A stretch of DNA of 64,000 nt from Oceanospirillum sediminis (lineage in GTDB: Bacteria > Pseudomonadota > Gammaproteobacteria > Pseudomonadales > Halomonadaceae): NCBI RefSeq assembly GCF_014164585.1, contig NZ_JACJFM010000017.1, forward strand, positions 1 through 64,000, written 5' to 3'. The notes under the pieces were generated by a model, which searched no databases, was not told the DNA's origin, and was given only the letters and a program-made list of their open reading frames with translations. Of the stretch, positions 35,608 through 45,396 are shown one piece after another; the stretch's first letter is position 1, and the number at the start of each line of letters is the position of its first letter. The position numbers and the translations under genes were made by a program.

Positions 35608-38600
35608 ATGAGCCTGAAATTTACCGAAGCCAGGTTGGAACAAGCCATTATTGATCTGCTGGGTGATCAGGGGTATCGCCATTATCCCGGTTGTGATATC
35701 CAGCGGGGTGATAATAGCGAGGTTTTGATTGAGGAGGATCTACGGCGTTATCTGTCTCGTCAGTATCAGGCGCAGGATATTACGGACAGCGAGATTGATT
35801 CGGTTATTCGTCAGCTGAAAGCGTTATCGGCCAGCGTTCTGTACGAGAGTAATAAAACCTTTTGTCACTGGCTGGCAAATGGTTTTGTGCTGGAGCGTGA
35901 TCCGGCGACGGATTCTGCCGGGCGGCAGAAGCAGGATATCTATATTGAGCTGATGGATACCCATGCTTTACCAGAGCAGCTGGCGCAGATGTTTACCCGC
36001 GAACCGGCCCCCGCTGATATGCCGAGTCAGGTAGCAGAAACGCCGGCCAGTTATCTGTCTGAGAAGCGCCAGGATAATAATATTTATAAGCTGGTTAATC
36101 AGCTGGAGATTGAAGGCACAGAAGAAAAGCGTATCCCGGATGCCATTCTGTATATCAACGGGTTGCCGGTGGTGGTGTTTGAGTTTAAATCCGCAATTCG
36201 TGAGGAAAAGACCAGCACTCATGATGCCTGGCGTCAGCTATGTGTGCGTTACCGTCGTGATATTCCCCAGTTATTTGTCTTTAATGCCCTGTGCGTGGTG
36301 AGCGATGGTGTCGCCAATAAGCTGGGTAATCTGTTTGCGCCGTATGAGTATTACTACGCCTGGCGCAAGATCACCGGTAATGAGTCCACCGAGAAAGACG
36401 GGATTAATGCCCTGTATACCATGATTCAGGGTTTGTTCGATCCGGTGCGTCTGCGTGATGTGCTGAAGAACTTTGTCTATTTCCCGGATACCTCCAACGA
36501 GGAGGTAAAAATTGTCTGCCGTTATCCCCAGTATTACGCCGCCCGTAAGCTATATTTTAATATCAAAAAAGAGCGCAAGCCGTCAGGCAGCGGTAAAGGC
36601 GGTACTTACTTTGGTGCCACGGGCTGCGGTAAGAGTTACACCATGCAGTTTTTATCCCGCTTGCTGATGAAAAGCGTGGATTTTGAAAGCCCGACCATTG
36701 TACTGATTACCGACCGTACCGATCTGGATGAGCAGCTATCTAAGCAGTTCTGTAAGGCGACGCAGTATATCGGTGATGAGATGGTTGAGCCGGTCACCAG
36801 TCGTCAGGACCTGAGGGAAAAGCTGGCCGGGCGCAGCAGTGGCGGGGTATTTCTGACCACCATTCATAAGTTTACCGAAGATATTCAGCTGCTATCAGAA
36901 CGCACCAATATTATCTGTATCTCGGATGAGGCCCACCGCAGTCAGGTCAATCTGGATCAGAAAGTGGTGGTGGATCAGAAAAAAGGCACGGTGCGTAAAA
37001 CCTACGGCTTTGCTAAATATCTGCACGATTCTCTACCTAATGCCACCTTCGTCGGTTTTACCGGTACACCGATTGATGCCACGTTAGATGTGTTTGGTGA
37101 TCCGGTGGACAGCTATACCATGGCCGAGTCGGTCAATGACGATATCACGGTGCGTATCGTCTACGAAGGCCGGGCAGCCAAGGTGGTGCTGGATAATAAT
37201 AAGCTGGAAGAGATCGAGCAGTACTACAAGGAATGCGAAGAAGCCGGGGCCAGCGAATATCAGATTGAAGAGAGTAAAAAAGCCACCGCCAATATGAACG
37301 CTATTCTGGGTGACCCGGACCGTATTGAGGCGTTAGCAAAAGACTTTGTTGAGCATTACGATAATCGCGTCAGTGAGGGTTCCACCATTAAAGGCAAGGC
37401 GATGTTTGTTTGCGCCAGCCGTGAAATTGCTTACGATTTTTATAACAGCGTTAAGGCACTGCGCCCGGCCTGGTTTGAAAAGAAGCAGGCCATTGATGGT
37501 GTTGAGCTGAACGAAGAGGATCGTAAACAGCTGATGTCACTGCCCTTGGTCAATATGGTGATGACTCGTGGTAAAGACGATGACGCTGAGATGTATAAGC
37601 TGCTGGGTAATAAAGAGTATCGTAAAAAACTGGACCAGCAGTTTAAAGACCCGCGTTCGAATTTTAAGATCGCCATTGTGGTGGATATGTGGCTGACCGG
37701 CTTTGATGTACCTGAGCTGGATACCATCTATATCGACAAGCCACTGCAGAAACATAATCTGATTCAGACCATCTCTCGCGTCAACCGTAAGTTCAAAGGC
37801 AAAAATAAAGGTCTGGTGGTGGATTATATCGGCATTAAAAGCCGGATGAATCAGGCGCTGGCGATGTACTCCAAAGCCGATGAAACCAATTTTGAGGATA
37901 TTCAGGCATCGCTGACAGAGGTGAAGAATCATCTCGATCTGTTAAGGCAGATGTTCCACAAGTTCGATAGTTCGGGCTATTTCTCCGGTGAAGCCACCGA
38001 GCAGCTGGCATGCCTGAATCAGGCCGCTGAATTTATACTGCGCACCAAAAAAGGCGAAACTCGCTTTATGGCGCTGGTGAAGCGGTTAAAAGCCGCTTAT
38101 GACGTGTGTGTCGGCAATGAACAACTGACTCAGGATGAACGGGACCATATTCATTTCTATATGGCGGTGCGTTCCATTGTTTTTAAACTGACCAAAGGTA
38201 ATGCCCCGGATACCGCGCAAATGAACCAGAAAGTGCGCGAAATGATTGCCGAGGCCCTACGGGCAGACGGTGTCGAAGAGATCTACCGCATGGGTGAGGA
38301 TGACGCGGAAACCCTGGATATTTTTGATGAAGATTATCTGGATCGGGTCAGTAAAATTAAACTGCCTAACACCCGCATGCAGTTGCTGCAAAAGATGCTG
38401 GAAAAAGCGATCAGTGACTTTAAAAAGGTCAATCAGATGCAGGGCATTAACTTTTCTAAGCGCTTCCAGTCTCTGGTTGATAAATACAACGAACGTAAAG
38501 AAAACGATGTGCTCAACGGTGAAGAGTTCGATACCTTCAGTCAGGAAATGACCGATATGATCTACGACATTAAAGCCGAGATGCTGTCGTTTGTGGATCT

Positions 38601-38892
38601 GGGCATTGATATGGAAGAAAAGGCTTTCCTGGATATTCTGCAGCATATGTGTGAAAAGTACGACTTCACCTATGATGAGGAAAAAATGCTGGAGCTGGCC
38701 AGAGAAATGAAGATCATCGTTGATGATAAAGCCCAGTTCCCGGACTGGAGTAATCGGGATGATATTAAAGCCAGTTTAAAGGTCGAGTTAATCCTGCTGT
38801 TGCACAAATTCGGCTTCCCGCCTGTAGCTAATGATGATGTTTATCTGGAAGTGTTGCAGCAGGCCGAGAATTTTAAAAAGCATCAACAGTAG
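35608..38892 (+). CDS. hsdR: type I restriction enzyme motor/endonuclease subunit HsdR
   Basis: A 1094-residue restriction subunit that translocates DNA using ATP and cleaves it. The nuclease domain has Asp178 in RIPDAILYI and FEFK (191-194). Helicase motifs are GATGCGKS (336-343), SDEAH (439-443) and FTGTPID near 495-501. The C-terminal part is helical and joins HsdM. ATG 35608 is chosen because the HsdR N-terminus (LKFTEARLEQAIIDLL) starts there; the frame is open further upstream into the REP element. The gene is split from hsdS by the DUF4160-DUF2442 module. Confidence 0.95.
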   Translation: MSLKFTEARLEQAIIDLLGDQGYRHYPGCDIQRGDNSEVLIEEDLRRYLSRQYQAQDITDSEIDSVIRQLKALSASVLYESNKTFCHWLANGFVLERDPATDSAGRQKQDIYIELMDTHALPEQLAQMFTREPAPADMPSQVAETPASYLSEKRQDNNIYKLVNQLEIEGTEEKRIPDAILYINGLPVVVFEFKSAIREEKTSTHDAWRQLCVRYRRDIPQLFVFNALCVVSDGVANKLGNLFAPYEYYYAWRKITGNESTEKDGINALYTMIQGLFDPVRLRDVLKNFVYFPDTSNEEVKIVCRYPQYYAARKLYFNIKKERKPSGSGKGGTYFGATGCGKSYTMQFLSRLLMKSVDFESPTIVLITDRTDLDEQLSKQFCKATQYIGDEMVEPVTSRQDLREKLAGRSSGGVFLTTIHKFTEDIQLLSERTNIICISDEAHRSQVNLDQKVVVDQKKGTVRKTYGFAKYLHDSLPNATFVGFTGTPIDATLDVFGDPVDSYTMAESVNDDITVRIVYEGRAAKVVLDNNKLEEIEQYYKECEEAGASEYQIEESKKATANMNAILGDPDRIEALAKDFVEHYDNRVSEGSTIKGKAMFVCASREIAYDFYNSVKALRPAWFEKKQAIDGVELNEEDRKQLMSLPLVNMVMTRGKDDDAEMYKLLGNKEYRKKLDQQFKDPRSNFKIAIVVDMWLTGFDVPELDTIYIDKPLQKHNLIQTISRVNRKFKGKNKGLVVDYIGIKSRMNQALAMYSKADETNFEDIQASLTEVKNHLDLLRQMFHKFDSSGYFSGEATEQLACLNQAAEFILRTKKGETRFMALVKRLKAAYDVCVGNEQLTQDERDHIHFYMAVRSIVFKLTKGNAPDTAQMNQKVREMIAEALRADGVEEIYRMGEDDAETLDIFDEDYLDRVSKIKLPNTRMQLLQKMLEKAISDFKKVNQMQGINFSKRFQSLVDKYNERKENDVLNGEEFDTFSQEMTDMIYDIKAEMLSFVDLGIDMEEKAFLDILQHMCEKYDFTYDEEKMLELAREMKIIVDDKAQFPDWSNRDDIKASLKVELILLLHKFGFPPVANDDVYLEVLQQAENFKKHQQ

Positions 38893-39030
38893 ATCAGGAA
38901 AACGGGGGAGATAATAAGCATCTCGGATACAGGCCATGCAACCATAGACATTGGCCGATATTCACTGCAGGCAACCTGCTTTTCTTAGATTAAACGATAT
39001 AGCGTTGGCACTATGCTGACACAGGGTCAC

Positions 39031-39065
39031 CCTGTTGGCCGGGCTGAGCAAGCCTGGCCAACAGG
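39031..39065. terminator. 14-bp hairpin between hsdR and the TonB receptor gene
   Basis: 39031-39044 pairs with 39052-39065 (CCTGTTGGCC core, one G-T pair) around a 7-nt loop. It lies between convergent genes. There is no U-run, so it may act as a weak two-way terminator. Confidence 0.5.
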
Positions 39066-39123
39066 TTACAAGGACAAGTTACACGGGATAATGATTTATT
39101 GGTAGTGGCTCACTTTCCCAGAA

Positions 39124-41217
39124 TCAGAAATCCAGTTTAGCCGTCATACCCACCAGACGCGGTGCGCCTAACTGGTAGTAAGGTTCTGTGGTGTAGTCAT
39201 TACGCGGGTCGTTACCGAAGGCACCAAAGCCACGCACGATATAGTCTTTATCGGTCAGGTTTTTCGCCCACAGGGAGATATCCCAGTCTTTAGCGCGATA
39301 ACCGATACGGGCATTTAACAGTGCGTAATCATCGGTTTGTTCGTCATGGCGATCCGACAGGTAGAACTTGTCTTTCGCTTCCACATCCAGCTGGCTGTAC
39401 CAGCCTGAGCCGTGCTGATACAGGGCTGCCAGCATCATCTGATAGCTCGGTGCATAAGCCTGATCGCGGCCATCGTAACTGGCACCAGATTCTTTCAGTT
39501 CAGTTTGCAGCAGGCCAACACTGCCGGACAGTGTCAGTTGTGATGTCGCTAACCAGCGGCCTTCCAGTTCGACGCCGTAGTTATGACCTTCTGCCGAGTT
39601 AGCAGTGTAGTCGATAAACTCGGTGCTGCCATCGTCACGGGCCACCTGACGGGAGCCTTTAATCTGTACGTCTTCACGCTGTTGCCAGAAGAACGCCAGT
39701 TGTCCCTGCAGGCGGCTATTCAGCCAGTCACCTTTTAAGCCCAGTTCGTAGTTCCACATATATTCGGTGTCGAAAGTACGCAGTGCTTCGGGCAAGGTGC
39801 CGTTGCTGTTAAAGCCACCGGCTTTGTAACCACGGGAGATCAGACCGTAAGCGATAGTGTCGCTATTCAGCAGGTATTCCAGTGCGATGCGACCGCCCCA
39901 CAGGGTTTCATCCGGGTCCGAGTCAACGCCTTCGCTGTCTTTATAGTCTGCCTGCCATTGTTCTACCCGCAGGCCGGTGGTCAGCGACCAGAGGTCAGAC
40001 AGTGCGGTATCCAGCTGACCGTACAGGGCAAAACGCTGACTGTCATATTCGCTGGTAAAGTCGTTACCCTGGTAGGTGTATTCACGGGTCATATCCACTT
40101 GCTGATCGTAAGCGTAAATGCCTGTTACCCATTTCGTGGAGCCGTTAAACAATTCTGCACCCGACGCAGAGACTAAACGAATATCCGCCGTGGCGGTTTT
40201 GCGGTCACGGATATAGTTGTCTGTTGAGCTGTAGCCGTAAGGATGGAAGCCGTCGTAGGTCCAGTCTTCGTCGTAACCGTATTCCAGATCAGCATCAGAT
40301 ACGGATACATTGGTTTGCAGGTCAAAGGCGTTAAAACCGGTGTAGTCGGTGGCGATGGCAAAAGCGGTGGTTTTCTGGCGGTCATGCCCCGGCTGATCTG
40401 AGATAGTGCGGCGAGGATCATCCAGCGAGAAAGCGTCATAACCGTTGTTGTTATTGATGTGCAGGGCTGTCAGGTCAACGGTCAGATCGTCTGCTGCATC
40501 AATACGGATTTTACCGCGCAGGGTCAGTTCGTCCTGGTTGTGGGTATCATCCCGTTTCAGGTAATCGTTGCGGGTAAAACCGTCGCTGTTTACCGATTGC
40601 ACCGCCAGACGATAGCCGACCGATTCAGTCGCCGGGCCACTGATCACCGCATTCAGTTTTCGGGTGTCGTAATCCGCCAGTGTGGTTTCGATGCTGCCTT
40701 CAAACTCATCCGATGGGTCATTGCTTTTCACATTGATCAGACCGGCCAGTGCATTAGCGCCGTACAGGGTGCCTTGCGGGCCACGGAACACTTCAACCTG
40801 CTCAACATCTAACAGGCTGGCACCGTCGGCGATACCGCTCATATCAATACCGTCAACGATCACACCCACCGATGGATTCAACGGCTCGACAAACTGACTG
40901 CGTTCACCAATACCACGAATCTGATAGAAACGTGCCCGGTTGCTGCCCCCGGCAAAGTTTACGTTGGGTGTCAGGCCGATCACGTCTTCCATCTGAGTGG
41001 CGCCACGTTGTTGCAGCGCCTGCTGATCAATCACACTGACACTGGTAGGCAGTTCCTGCAGGCTGGTGTCGCGCAGAGAGCCGGTCACGACAATGGTCAT
41101 GATCTCTTCTGCCTGAGTATTGTTACTACCAGCACTGGTCTGTTCCTGTGCCATCAGATTGGCGCTTTGTATCGCTACCACTAAGGCGGTCAGGGAACTT
41201 ACGGTTTTGAGTCTCAT
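39124..41217 (-). CDS. TonB-dependent outer-membrane receptor, probably for a thiamine compound
   Basis: A 697-residue TonB-dependent receptor. Signal peptide about 1-23 (ending ANLMA). A TonB-box-like EEIMTIVVTGS lies near 37-47, followed by the plug domain (about 55-165, with LPTSVSVIDQQALQQRG and RGIGERSQFVEPLNPS) and a 22-strand barrel ending in Phe. A TPP riboswitch lies in its leader, so the likely cargo is thiamine or a precursor; this matches the described THI-element-controlled receptor class. GGAGA sits 6 nt before the ATG. It is transcribed alone. Confidence 0.9.
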   Translation of the reverse strand: MRLKTVSSLTALVVAIQSANLMAQEQTSAGSNNTQAEEIMTIVVTGSLRDTSLQELPTSVSVIDQQALQQRGATQMEDVIGLTPNVNFAGGSNRARFYQIRGIGERSQFVEPLNPSVGVIVDGIDMSGIADGASLLDVEQVEVFRGPQGTLYGANALAGLINVKSNDPSDEFEGSIETTLADYDTRKLNAVISGPATESVGYRLAVQSVNSDGFTRNDYLKRDDTHNQDELTLRGKIRIDAADDLTVDLTALHINNNNGYDAFSLDDPRRTISDQPGHDRQKTTAFAIATDYTGFNAFDLQTNVSVSDADLEYGYDEDWTYDGFHPYGYSSTDNYIRDRKTATADIRLVSASGAELFNGSTKWVTGIYAYDQQVDMTREYTYQGNDFTSEYDSQRFALYGQLDTALSDLWSLTTGLRVEQWQADYKDSEGVDSDPDETLWGGRIALEYLLNSDTIAYGLISRGYKAGGFNSNGTLPEALRTFDTEYMWNYELGLKGDWLNSRLQGQLAFFWQQREDVQIKGSRQVARDDGSTEFIDYTANSAEGHNYGVELEGRWLATSQLTLSGSVGLLQTELKESGASYDGRDQAYAPSYQMMLAALYQHGSGWYSQLDVEAKDKFYLSDRHDEQTDDYALLNARIGYRAKDWDISLWAKNLTDKDYIVRGFGAFGNDPRNDYTTEPYYQLGAPRLVGMTAKLDF

Positions 41218-41289
41218 TTCAAGTCTCCGAAAAAATGCAGTCGAAGACCCGGTTGAAATCGGTAAAGAAAGGCGAATTGTTCAGAGTCC

Positions 41290-41375
41290 TATCCCTACGC
41301 CGGTATCATCCGGATCAGGTTCAAAGGGTTTGCCCGGCAGGACATCTCAGGCTGACAGATCAGCCACCCCTTAGG
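41290..41375 (-). promoter_or_regulatory. TPP (thiamine pyrophosphate) riboswitch
   Basis: Read on the minus strand it contains the conserved THI-box parts in order: AGGGGTG, CTGAGA (41343-41349), ACCCTTTGAACCTGATC and GATGATACCGGCGTAGGGA. It lies in the leader of the TonB receptor gene, with its end about 70 nt upstream of the start codon. Thiamine pyrophosphate is expected to switch the gene off. No strong intrinsic terminator was recognised between it and the ATG, so control may be at translation. Confidence 0.96.
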
Positions 41376-41563
41376 AAGCCGGAATAGCAGGGCTATCCGA
41401 CAGAAGCCGGATTCTACTCTGACCGATAAGGAATCACCAGAATTTAAAATAACATTCTTTTCAGAGGGTTAAGCGGTTGTGGTTTATACTGAATCAGAGT
41501 GGATAAGCAACATTTAAGAGGCCTGCAGACACTGAGCGTGAGTCGTAAATCTGATTTTGTAAA

Positions 41564-42160
41564 TTACAGATAAGGTGAGACGACCTGCATCGCCTGTTCT
41601 ATCCACTGCTCTTTCTCACCAACAGGGGCCATATAGTGCAAAGCCTCACACGCCTGCTGCACACCTTTTAATCGGGCAATCATCCAGAAAGCCAGATACT
41701 GAGAAGCCAGACAACCTCCGGCGCTGGCGATGTTACTACGGGCAAAAAATGCCTGTTCCATAATCGAATTGCCAAAACGCTCAGCATAGGGTCGAGTGGT
41801 CAGGTCAGTACATACCGGCTGATCACTCAGCACTCCCAGAGCCAGTAGAATTAACGCCCCGGAACACTGGCTGCCAATGATCTGCCGATTCGGGTCCAGT
41901 GCCAGTCGGGATAACTGAGTTTTATCTTCGATAAAGGCCCGCGTTTGCAGCCCACTACCCAGAATGACGGCATCGGTTTCAATAACCTGCTCCAGAGGGA
42001 TATGGCGACGAATCTCAACGCCATTCATAGAGGTTACTGTGTCTGTCGGACTGGCGATGGATATTTTCCACTGTTCACCCTGTACCCGCCCCAGTAATCC
42101 CAGGGCAATAAAGCTGTCCAGTTCATTAAACTGATCCAGTGTCACAATAGAGATATGCAT
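41564..42160 (-). CDS. DJ-1/PfpI family protein
   Basis: A 198-residue class I glutamine-amidotransferase-like protein of the DJ-1/PfpI superfamily. The nucleophile elbow is GSQCSGA with Cys99, and the nearby acidic residue is Glu13 in QFNELDS, as in isonitrile-hydratase-like members. No helix-turn-helix tail is present. It is divergent from a MocR regulator with an 81-nt shared promoter region, so that regulator probably controls it. The substrate is unknown; glyoxalase, hydratase or chaperone roles all occur in the family. Confidence 0.85.
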   Translation of the reverse strand: MHISIVTLDQFNELDSFIALGLLGRVQGEQWKISIASPTDTVTSMNGVEIRRHIPLEQVIETDAVILGSGLQTRAFIEDKTQLSRLALDPNRQIIGSQCSGALILLALGVLSDQPVCTDLTTRPYAERFGNSIMEQAFFARSNIASAGGCLASQYLAFWMIARLKGVQQACEALHYMAPVGEKEQWIEQAMQVVSPYL

Positions 42161-42241
42161 GATTTTGACTCCTGATTGATTGAAGAGCCGTTATCTAACC
42201 ATTTAAAATAATGACAATCTAAAAATCGTCATGGATACAAT

Positions 42242-43588
42242 ATGCCCAGCCCACGATACAAACAGCTTGTCGATCGGTTTGCCGGAAAGATACGTTCAGG
42301 CGAATTGCCGCCGGGTGAAAAGCTACCACCACATCGCACACTGGCGGCAGCCGAAAATATGGCTCTGGTGACTGCCAGTCGGGTTTATGCTGAACTGGAA
42401 AAGATGGGGCTGGTCAGTTGTGAAACCGGGCGTGGCACCTTTGTCAGAGAAACCGCGTTACCGACCGGACACGGTGTTGATCAGAAAAGTAACCCGCCTG
42501 ATACCCTGGATCTGAACTTCAACTCGCCCCTGGTTGAAGGGCAGTCTGAGTTATTTCGTGACGCCCTGAAAAAGCTGGCCTCTTCAGGAGATCTGGAAAC
42601 GTTACTGCACTATCAGCCCCATGCAGGCAGACCAACAGAGCGACAGGCGATCAGCCATTATCTGGCAGACAAAAAAACGGAGGTTTCTGCAGAGCAGATT
42701 TTTATTACCAACGGTACACAACATGCCCTTTCTTCTGTCCTGCTGACGCTGTTTAATCCGGGCGATGTAATCGCTGTGGATGCTCAGACCTACTCTGGTT
42801 TTAAAGTGCTGGCGCAGTTACATCATATTGAGCTGGTTGCCATACCTGTGACGCCACAGGGGCCGAATCTGAATGCTCTGAGAACCCTCTGTCAGGCACG
42901 CAGGGTTCGCGGGATATATACCATGCCAACCCTGCATAATCCGCTGGGCTGGGTACTGGATCTGGAATGTCGAAAACAGCTGGCAGCAATTGCAGAGCAG
43001 TCTGATCTGATCATTATTGAAGACGGTGCCTATGACTATCTGGCAAATGATGCCCCGGCCAGAATGATGACCCTCGCACCGGACAGAAGTGTCTACGTGT
43101 CTGGTTTTTCTAAAAATGTCGCCACAGGACTACGGGTTGGTTATCTGGTTACGCCGGTAAAATGGTGTGAGTCATTCGAACGCTGCATTCGGGCAACCAG
43201 CTGGAATACCCCGGCTTTAAACACGGCCTTGATTACTCGCTGGCTGCAGGATGGCACTGTGGCTCGCCTGGAACAGGAGAAACGCCAGGATGCCGGTCAG
43301 CGCCAGGATATCGCCCGACAAGTTCTGCAGGAACATCACATCTGGTCACACCCTAACGCCTATACTCTTTGGCTGCCGTTACCTGAAGGCGTCAGAGCGG
43401 ATCAGGTGGTCCACTCCCTGTTAAACCATCATATCGCCGTTGCAACGGCAGAGCCTTTTACTGTCGGGCCATCCGTCCCGCAAGCGATAAGGATTGCACT
43501 GGCTTCTATACCTTTGCCACAGTTACAGGCAGCTCTGGTAACCATTAACCAGGTCATAGAGGATCATTATTGCGGTATTACAGATTGA
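42242..43588 (+). CDS. MocR-type (GntR/aminotransferase) transcriptional regulator
   Basis: A 448-residue regulator. A GntR winged helix-turn-helix covers about 1-70 (GELPPGEKLPPHRTLAA, VTASRVYAELEKMGLV), and a fold-type-I aminotransferase domain follows to the end. The PLP-binding Lys is in VSGFSKNVATGLRVGYL near 283, with Asp and Tyr in IEDGAYDYL. MocR proteins use PLP or amino-acid adducts as signals. It is divergent from the DJ-1/PfpI gene. The intergenic sequence contains ATGAC and GTCAT in opposite orientation at about 42212-42231, a possible site. Confidence 0.9.
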   Translation: MPSPRYKQLVDRFAGKIRSGELPPGEKLPPHRTLAAAENMALVTASRVYAELEKMGLVSCETGRGTFVRETALPTGHGVDQKSNPPDTLDLNFNSPLVEGQSELFRDALKKLASSGDLETLLHYQPHAGRPTERQAISHYLADKKTEVSAEQIFITNGTQHALSSVLLTLFNPGDVIAVDAQTYSGFKVLAQLHHIELVAIPVTPQGPNLNALRTLCQARRVRGIYTMPTLHNPLGWVLDLECRKQLAAIAEQSDLIIIEDGAYDYLANDAPARMMTLAPDRSVYVSGFSKNVATGLRVGYLVTPVKWCESFERCIRATSWNTPALNTALITRWLQDGTVARLEQEKRQDAGQRQDIARQVLQEHHIWSHPNAYTLWLPLPEGVRADQVVHSLLNHHIAVATAEPFTVGPSVPQAIRIALASIPLPQLQAALVTINQVIEDHYCGITD

Positions 43589-43721
43589 AATCCTGATATT
43601 TCATCCGGTCACTATCGAATATCCCTCTGCCATAATTCAACCCTATGGCGGATAGCTTATCCCGGCATGATTTCTTCCCATAAGTGATAATTGATAAAGA
43701 ACAATATTCAGTGTTTCGGGC

Positions 43722-43750
43722 TTGATATTCATTAATATGTTAATTATATT
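43722..43750 (+). promoter_or_regulatory. hpaD: sigma-70-type promoter of hpaD
   Basis: TTGATA (43722-43727) and TATATT (43745-43750) are separated by 17 nt; each differs by one base from the consensus hexamers. Transcription would start near 43757. The first operator-like palindrome fills the spacer. Confidence 0.65.
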
Positions 43751-43775
43751 GAACCGGTTAGTTAACATATTAACT
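43731..43775. promoter_or_regulatory. paired HpaR-type operators
   Basis: TTAATATGTTAA (43732-43743) and its exact reverse complement TTAACATATTAA (43762-43773) are 30 bp apart centre to centre, three helical turns. Each is itself a near-palindrome. One lies between -35 and -10 and the other just past the expected start, a classic repressor placement. A 13-of-16 match occurs ahead of hpaR. Binding by HpaR is inferred. Confidence 0.6.
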
Positions 43776-43920
43776 ACTTTATTCTGTCATCAGGGTTCAG
43801 ACAGAGCTAAACCGGCAAAAATAACGATTCATCAGGGCGTCCGGAAAAGACCGTCTTATTGACCATATAACGTGGATCGTCCTGAGAGCAGCCAGAATAA
43901 AATAACAGAGGTTCAAGAAG

Positions 43921-44772
43921 ATGGGCGAAATTGTTTTAGCAGCAAAAGTTACACACGTACCCACCATGCTGATGTCAGAGCAGCCTGGTCCACTGGAAGG
44001 TTGTCGTCAGCAAGCTATTGATGGTCACAAGGAAATTGCCCGTCGTGCTCGCGCTGCCGGAGCAGATACTATTGTTGTGATCGACACTCACTGGCTGGTT
44101 AACGCCGGTTATCACATTAATGCAGCAGATAACTTTAAAGGTAACTTTACCAGTCACGAGTTCCCGCACTTCATTCAGAACCTGGAATATGAATATCAGG
44201 GCAACCCGGCACTGGGTGATCTGATTGCTGACAAAGCGATGGCGAAGGGAGTACACACCCTGTCTCACCAGGTAGAGTCTCTGACACTGGAATACGGCAC
44301 CCTGGTACCTATGCGCTATATGAACCCTGAATCTGACCTGAAAGTGGTTTCCGTCGCGGGCTGGTGTACGGTTCATAGCATTGAGTCTTCTCGTCTGCTG
44401 GGTGAAGCCATCCGCGAAGCGATTGAAGAAAGCGACAGCAAAGTACTGCTGGTTGCGTCTGGTTCTCTGTCTCATCAAATCTGGGCTAACGATGATTACG
44501 CGGCTAACAACGGTACTTTCACTATCTCCAGTGAATTTAACCGTCAGATGGATCTGCGTGTACTGGAGCTGTGGGAAAAAGGCGAATATGCCACGGTTCT
44601 GAAACTGCTGCCAGAATACGCCGAGCACTGCTCCGGTGAAGGCGGTATGCACGACACCGTTATGCTGTTTGGCGCTCTGGGCTGGGATAAGTACAAGGGT
44701 AAAGCCGAAATTATCGGCGAATACTTCCCAAGTTCAGGTACAGGTCAGGTTAACGTGGCCTTTGAAGTATAA
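43921..44772 (+). CDS. hpaD: 3,4-dihydroxyphenylacetate 2,3-dioxygenase (HpaD)
   Basis: A 283-residue class III (LigB-type) extradiol dioxygenase, aligned along its length with E. coli HpaD (THVP, AIDGHKEI, DTHWLVN, LEYGTLVPMRYMN, GSGTGQVN-like SSGTGQVN). Likely iron ligands are His12, His57 and Glu240. It opens the ring of homoprotocatechuate to 5-carboxymethyl-2-hydroxymuconate semialdehyde in 4-hydroxyphenylacetate and tyrosine breakdown. It is the first gene after the promoter at 43.7 kb. The usual hpaE, hpaF, hpaG and hpaH neighbours are absent from the window. Confidence 0.95.
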   Translation: MGEIVLAAKVTHVPTMLMSEQPGPLEGCRQQAIDGHKEIARRARAAGADTIVVIDTHWLVNAGYHINAADNFKGNFTSHEFPHFIQNLEYEYQGNPALGDLIADKAMAKGVHTLSHQVESLTLEYGTLVPMRYMNPESDLKVVSVAGWCTVHSIESSRLLGEAIREAIEESDSKVLLVASGSLSHQIWANDDYAANNGTFTISSEFNRQMDLRVLELWEKGEYATVLKLLPEYAEHCSGEGGMHDTVMLFGALGWDKYKGKAEIIGEYFPSSGTGQVNVAFEV

Positions 44773-44886
44773 ATCTGCCGCTTTAAATCCTGTCGCCACA
44801 GGAGCTTATATCTCTGGCTTCTGTGGCGCGACATCGGGCATATCAAGCCTTGATTATTATTTCTAAGCCTCCTGGAAGCTGCCCTT

Positions 44887-45369
44887 ATGTCTTCAGACAT
44901 CACTGATTGTATCGCTGATCCGGATATCTCTGTCTCTGTGGAAGAACAGGTGCTTAACTGGCGCGTTGCTTCACAGATGGTGCTGGCGGCCTGCGAATAC
45001 GCCAGCCAGCACAACCTGAGAATATGCGCCTGGGTTGTGGATCGTCATGGTAACCCTCTGGCCATGCAACGTATTAACCAGGCTCCGGTTTACTGCACGG
45101 ATATTGCCCAGGGCAAAGCACGTACCGCAGCCAGTTTTGGTTTTGCCACCATTCTGTGGCAGAGCCGGTTACAGGAAAAGCCTCATCTGCTCAGCAGCCT
45201 GAGCCAGCAACCCGGTCTGATCACCTTTGGCGGTGGTATTCCTGTTGTTCTGGATGGCATTGTACTGGGCGCTATCGGTGTTTCCGGTGCGTCGGAACAA
45301 CAGGACTGTGACTGCGCCCAGGCCGGTATTGATGCCCTGACAAGCCTTATCAATATAAATACAAACTGA
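44887..45369 (+). CDS. GlcG/HbpS-type haem-binding-like protein
   Basis: A 160-residue protein of the GlcG/HbpS family. The N-terminal SWQ-like helix region (NWRVASQMVLAACEYASQHNL) is followed by CAWVVDRHGNPLAMQRI, ARTAASFG and GGIPVVLDGIVLGAIGVSGAS, the family pattern. Members bind haem or cobalamin or act as small accessory proteins in catabolic operons; no enzymatic residue can be named. It lies 114 nt after hpaD and 27 nt before the aldehyde dehydrogenase, probably in one operon. No signal peptide is seen. Confidence 0.85.
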   Translation: MSSDITDCIADPDISVSVEEQVLNWRVASQMVLAACEYASQHNLRICAWVVDRHGNPLAMQRINQAPVYCTDIAQGKARTAASFGFATILWQSRLQEKPHLLSSLSQQPGLITFGGGIPVVLDGIVLGAIGVSGASEQQDCDCAQAGIDALTSLININTN

Positions 45370-45396
45370 TTTTCTATCTGCAATTGAGAGCACACC

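Larger units (their letters stand above)
43589..43920 (+). other. leader region of the hpaD cluster
   Basis: No gene is seen. The promoter and two operator-like palindromes are listed separately at 43722-43775. The transcript leader from about 43757 to 43920 is about 160 nt long and carries no recognised riboswitch. AGAGG lies 10 nt before the hpaD ATG. Confidence 0.5.
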
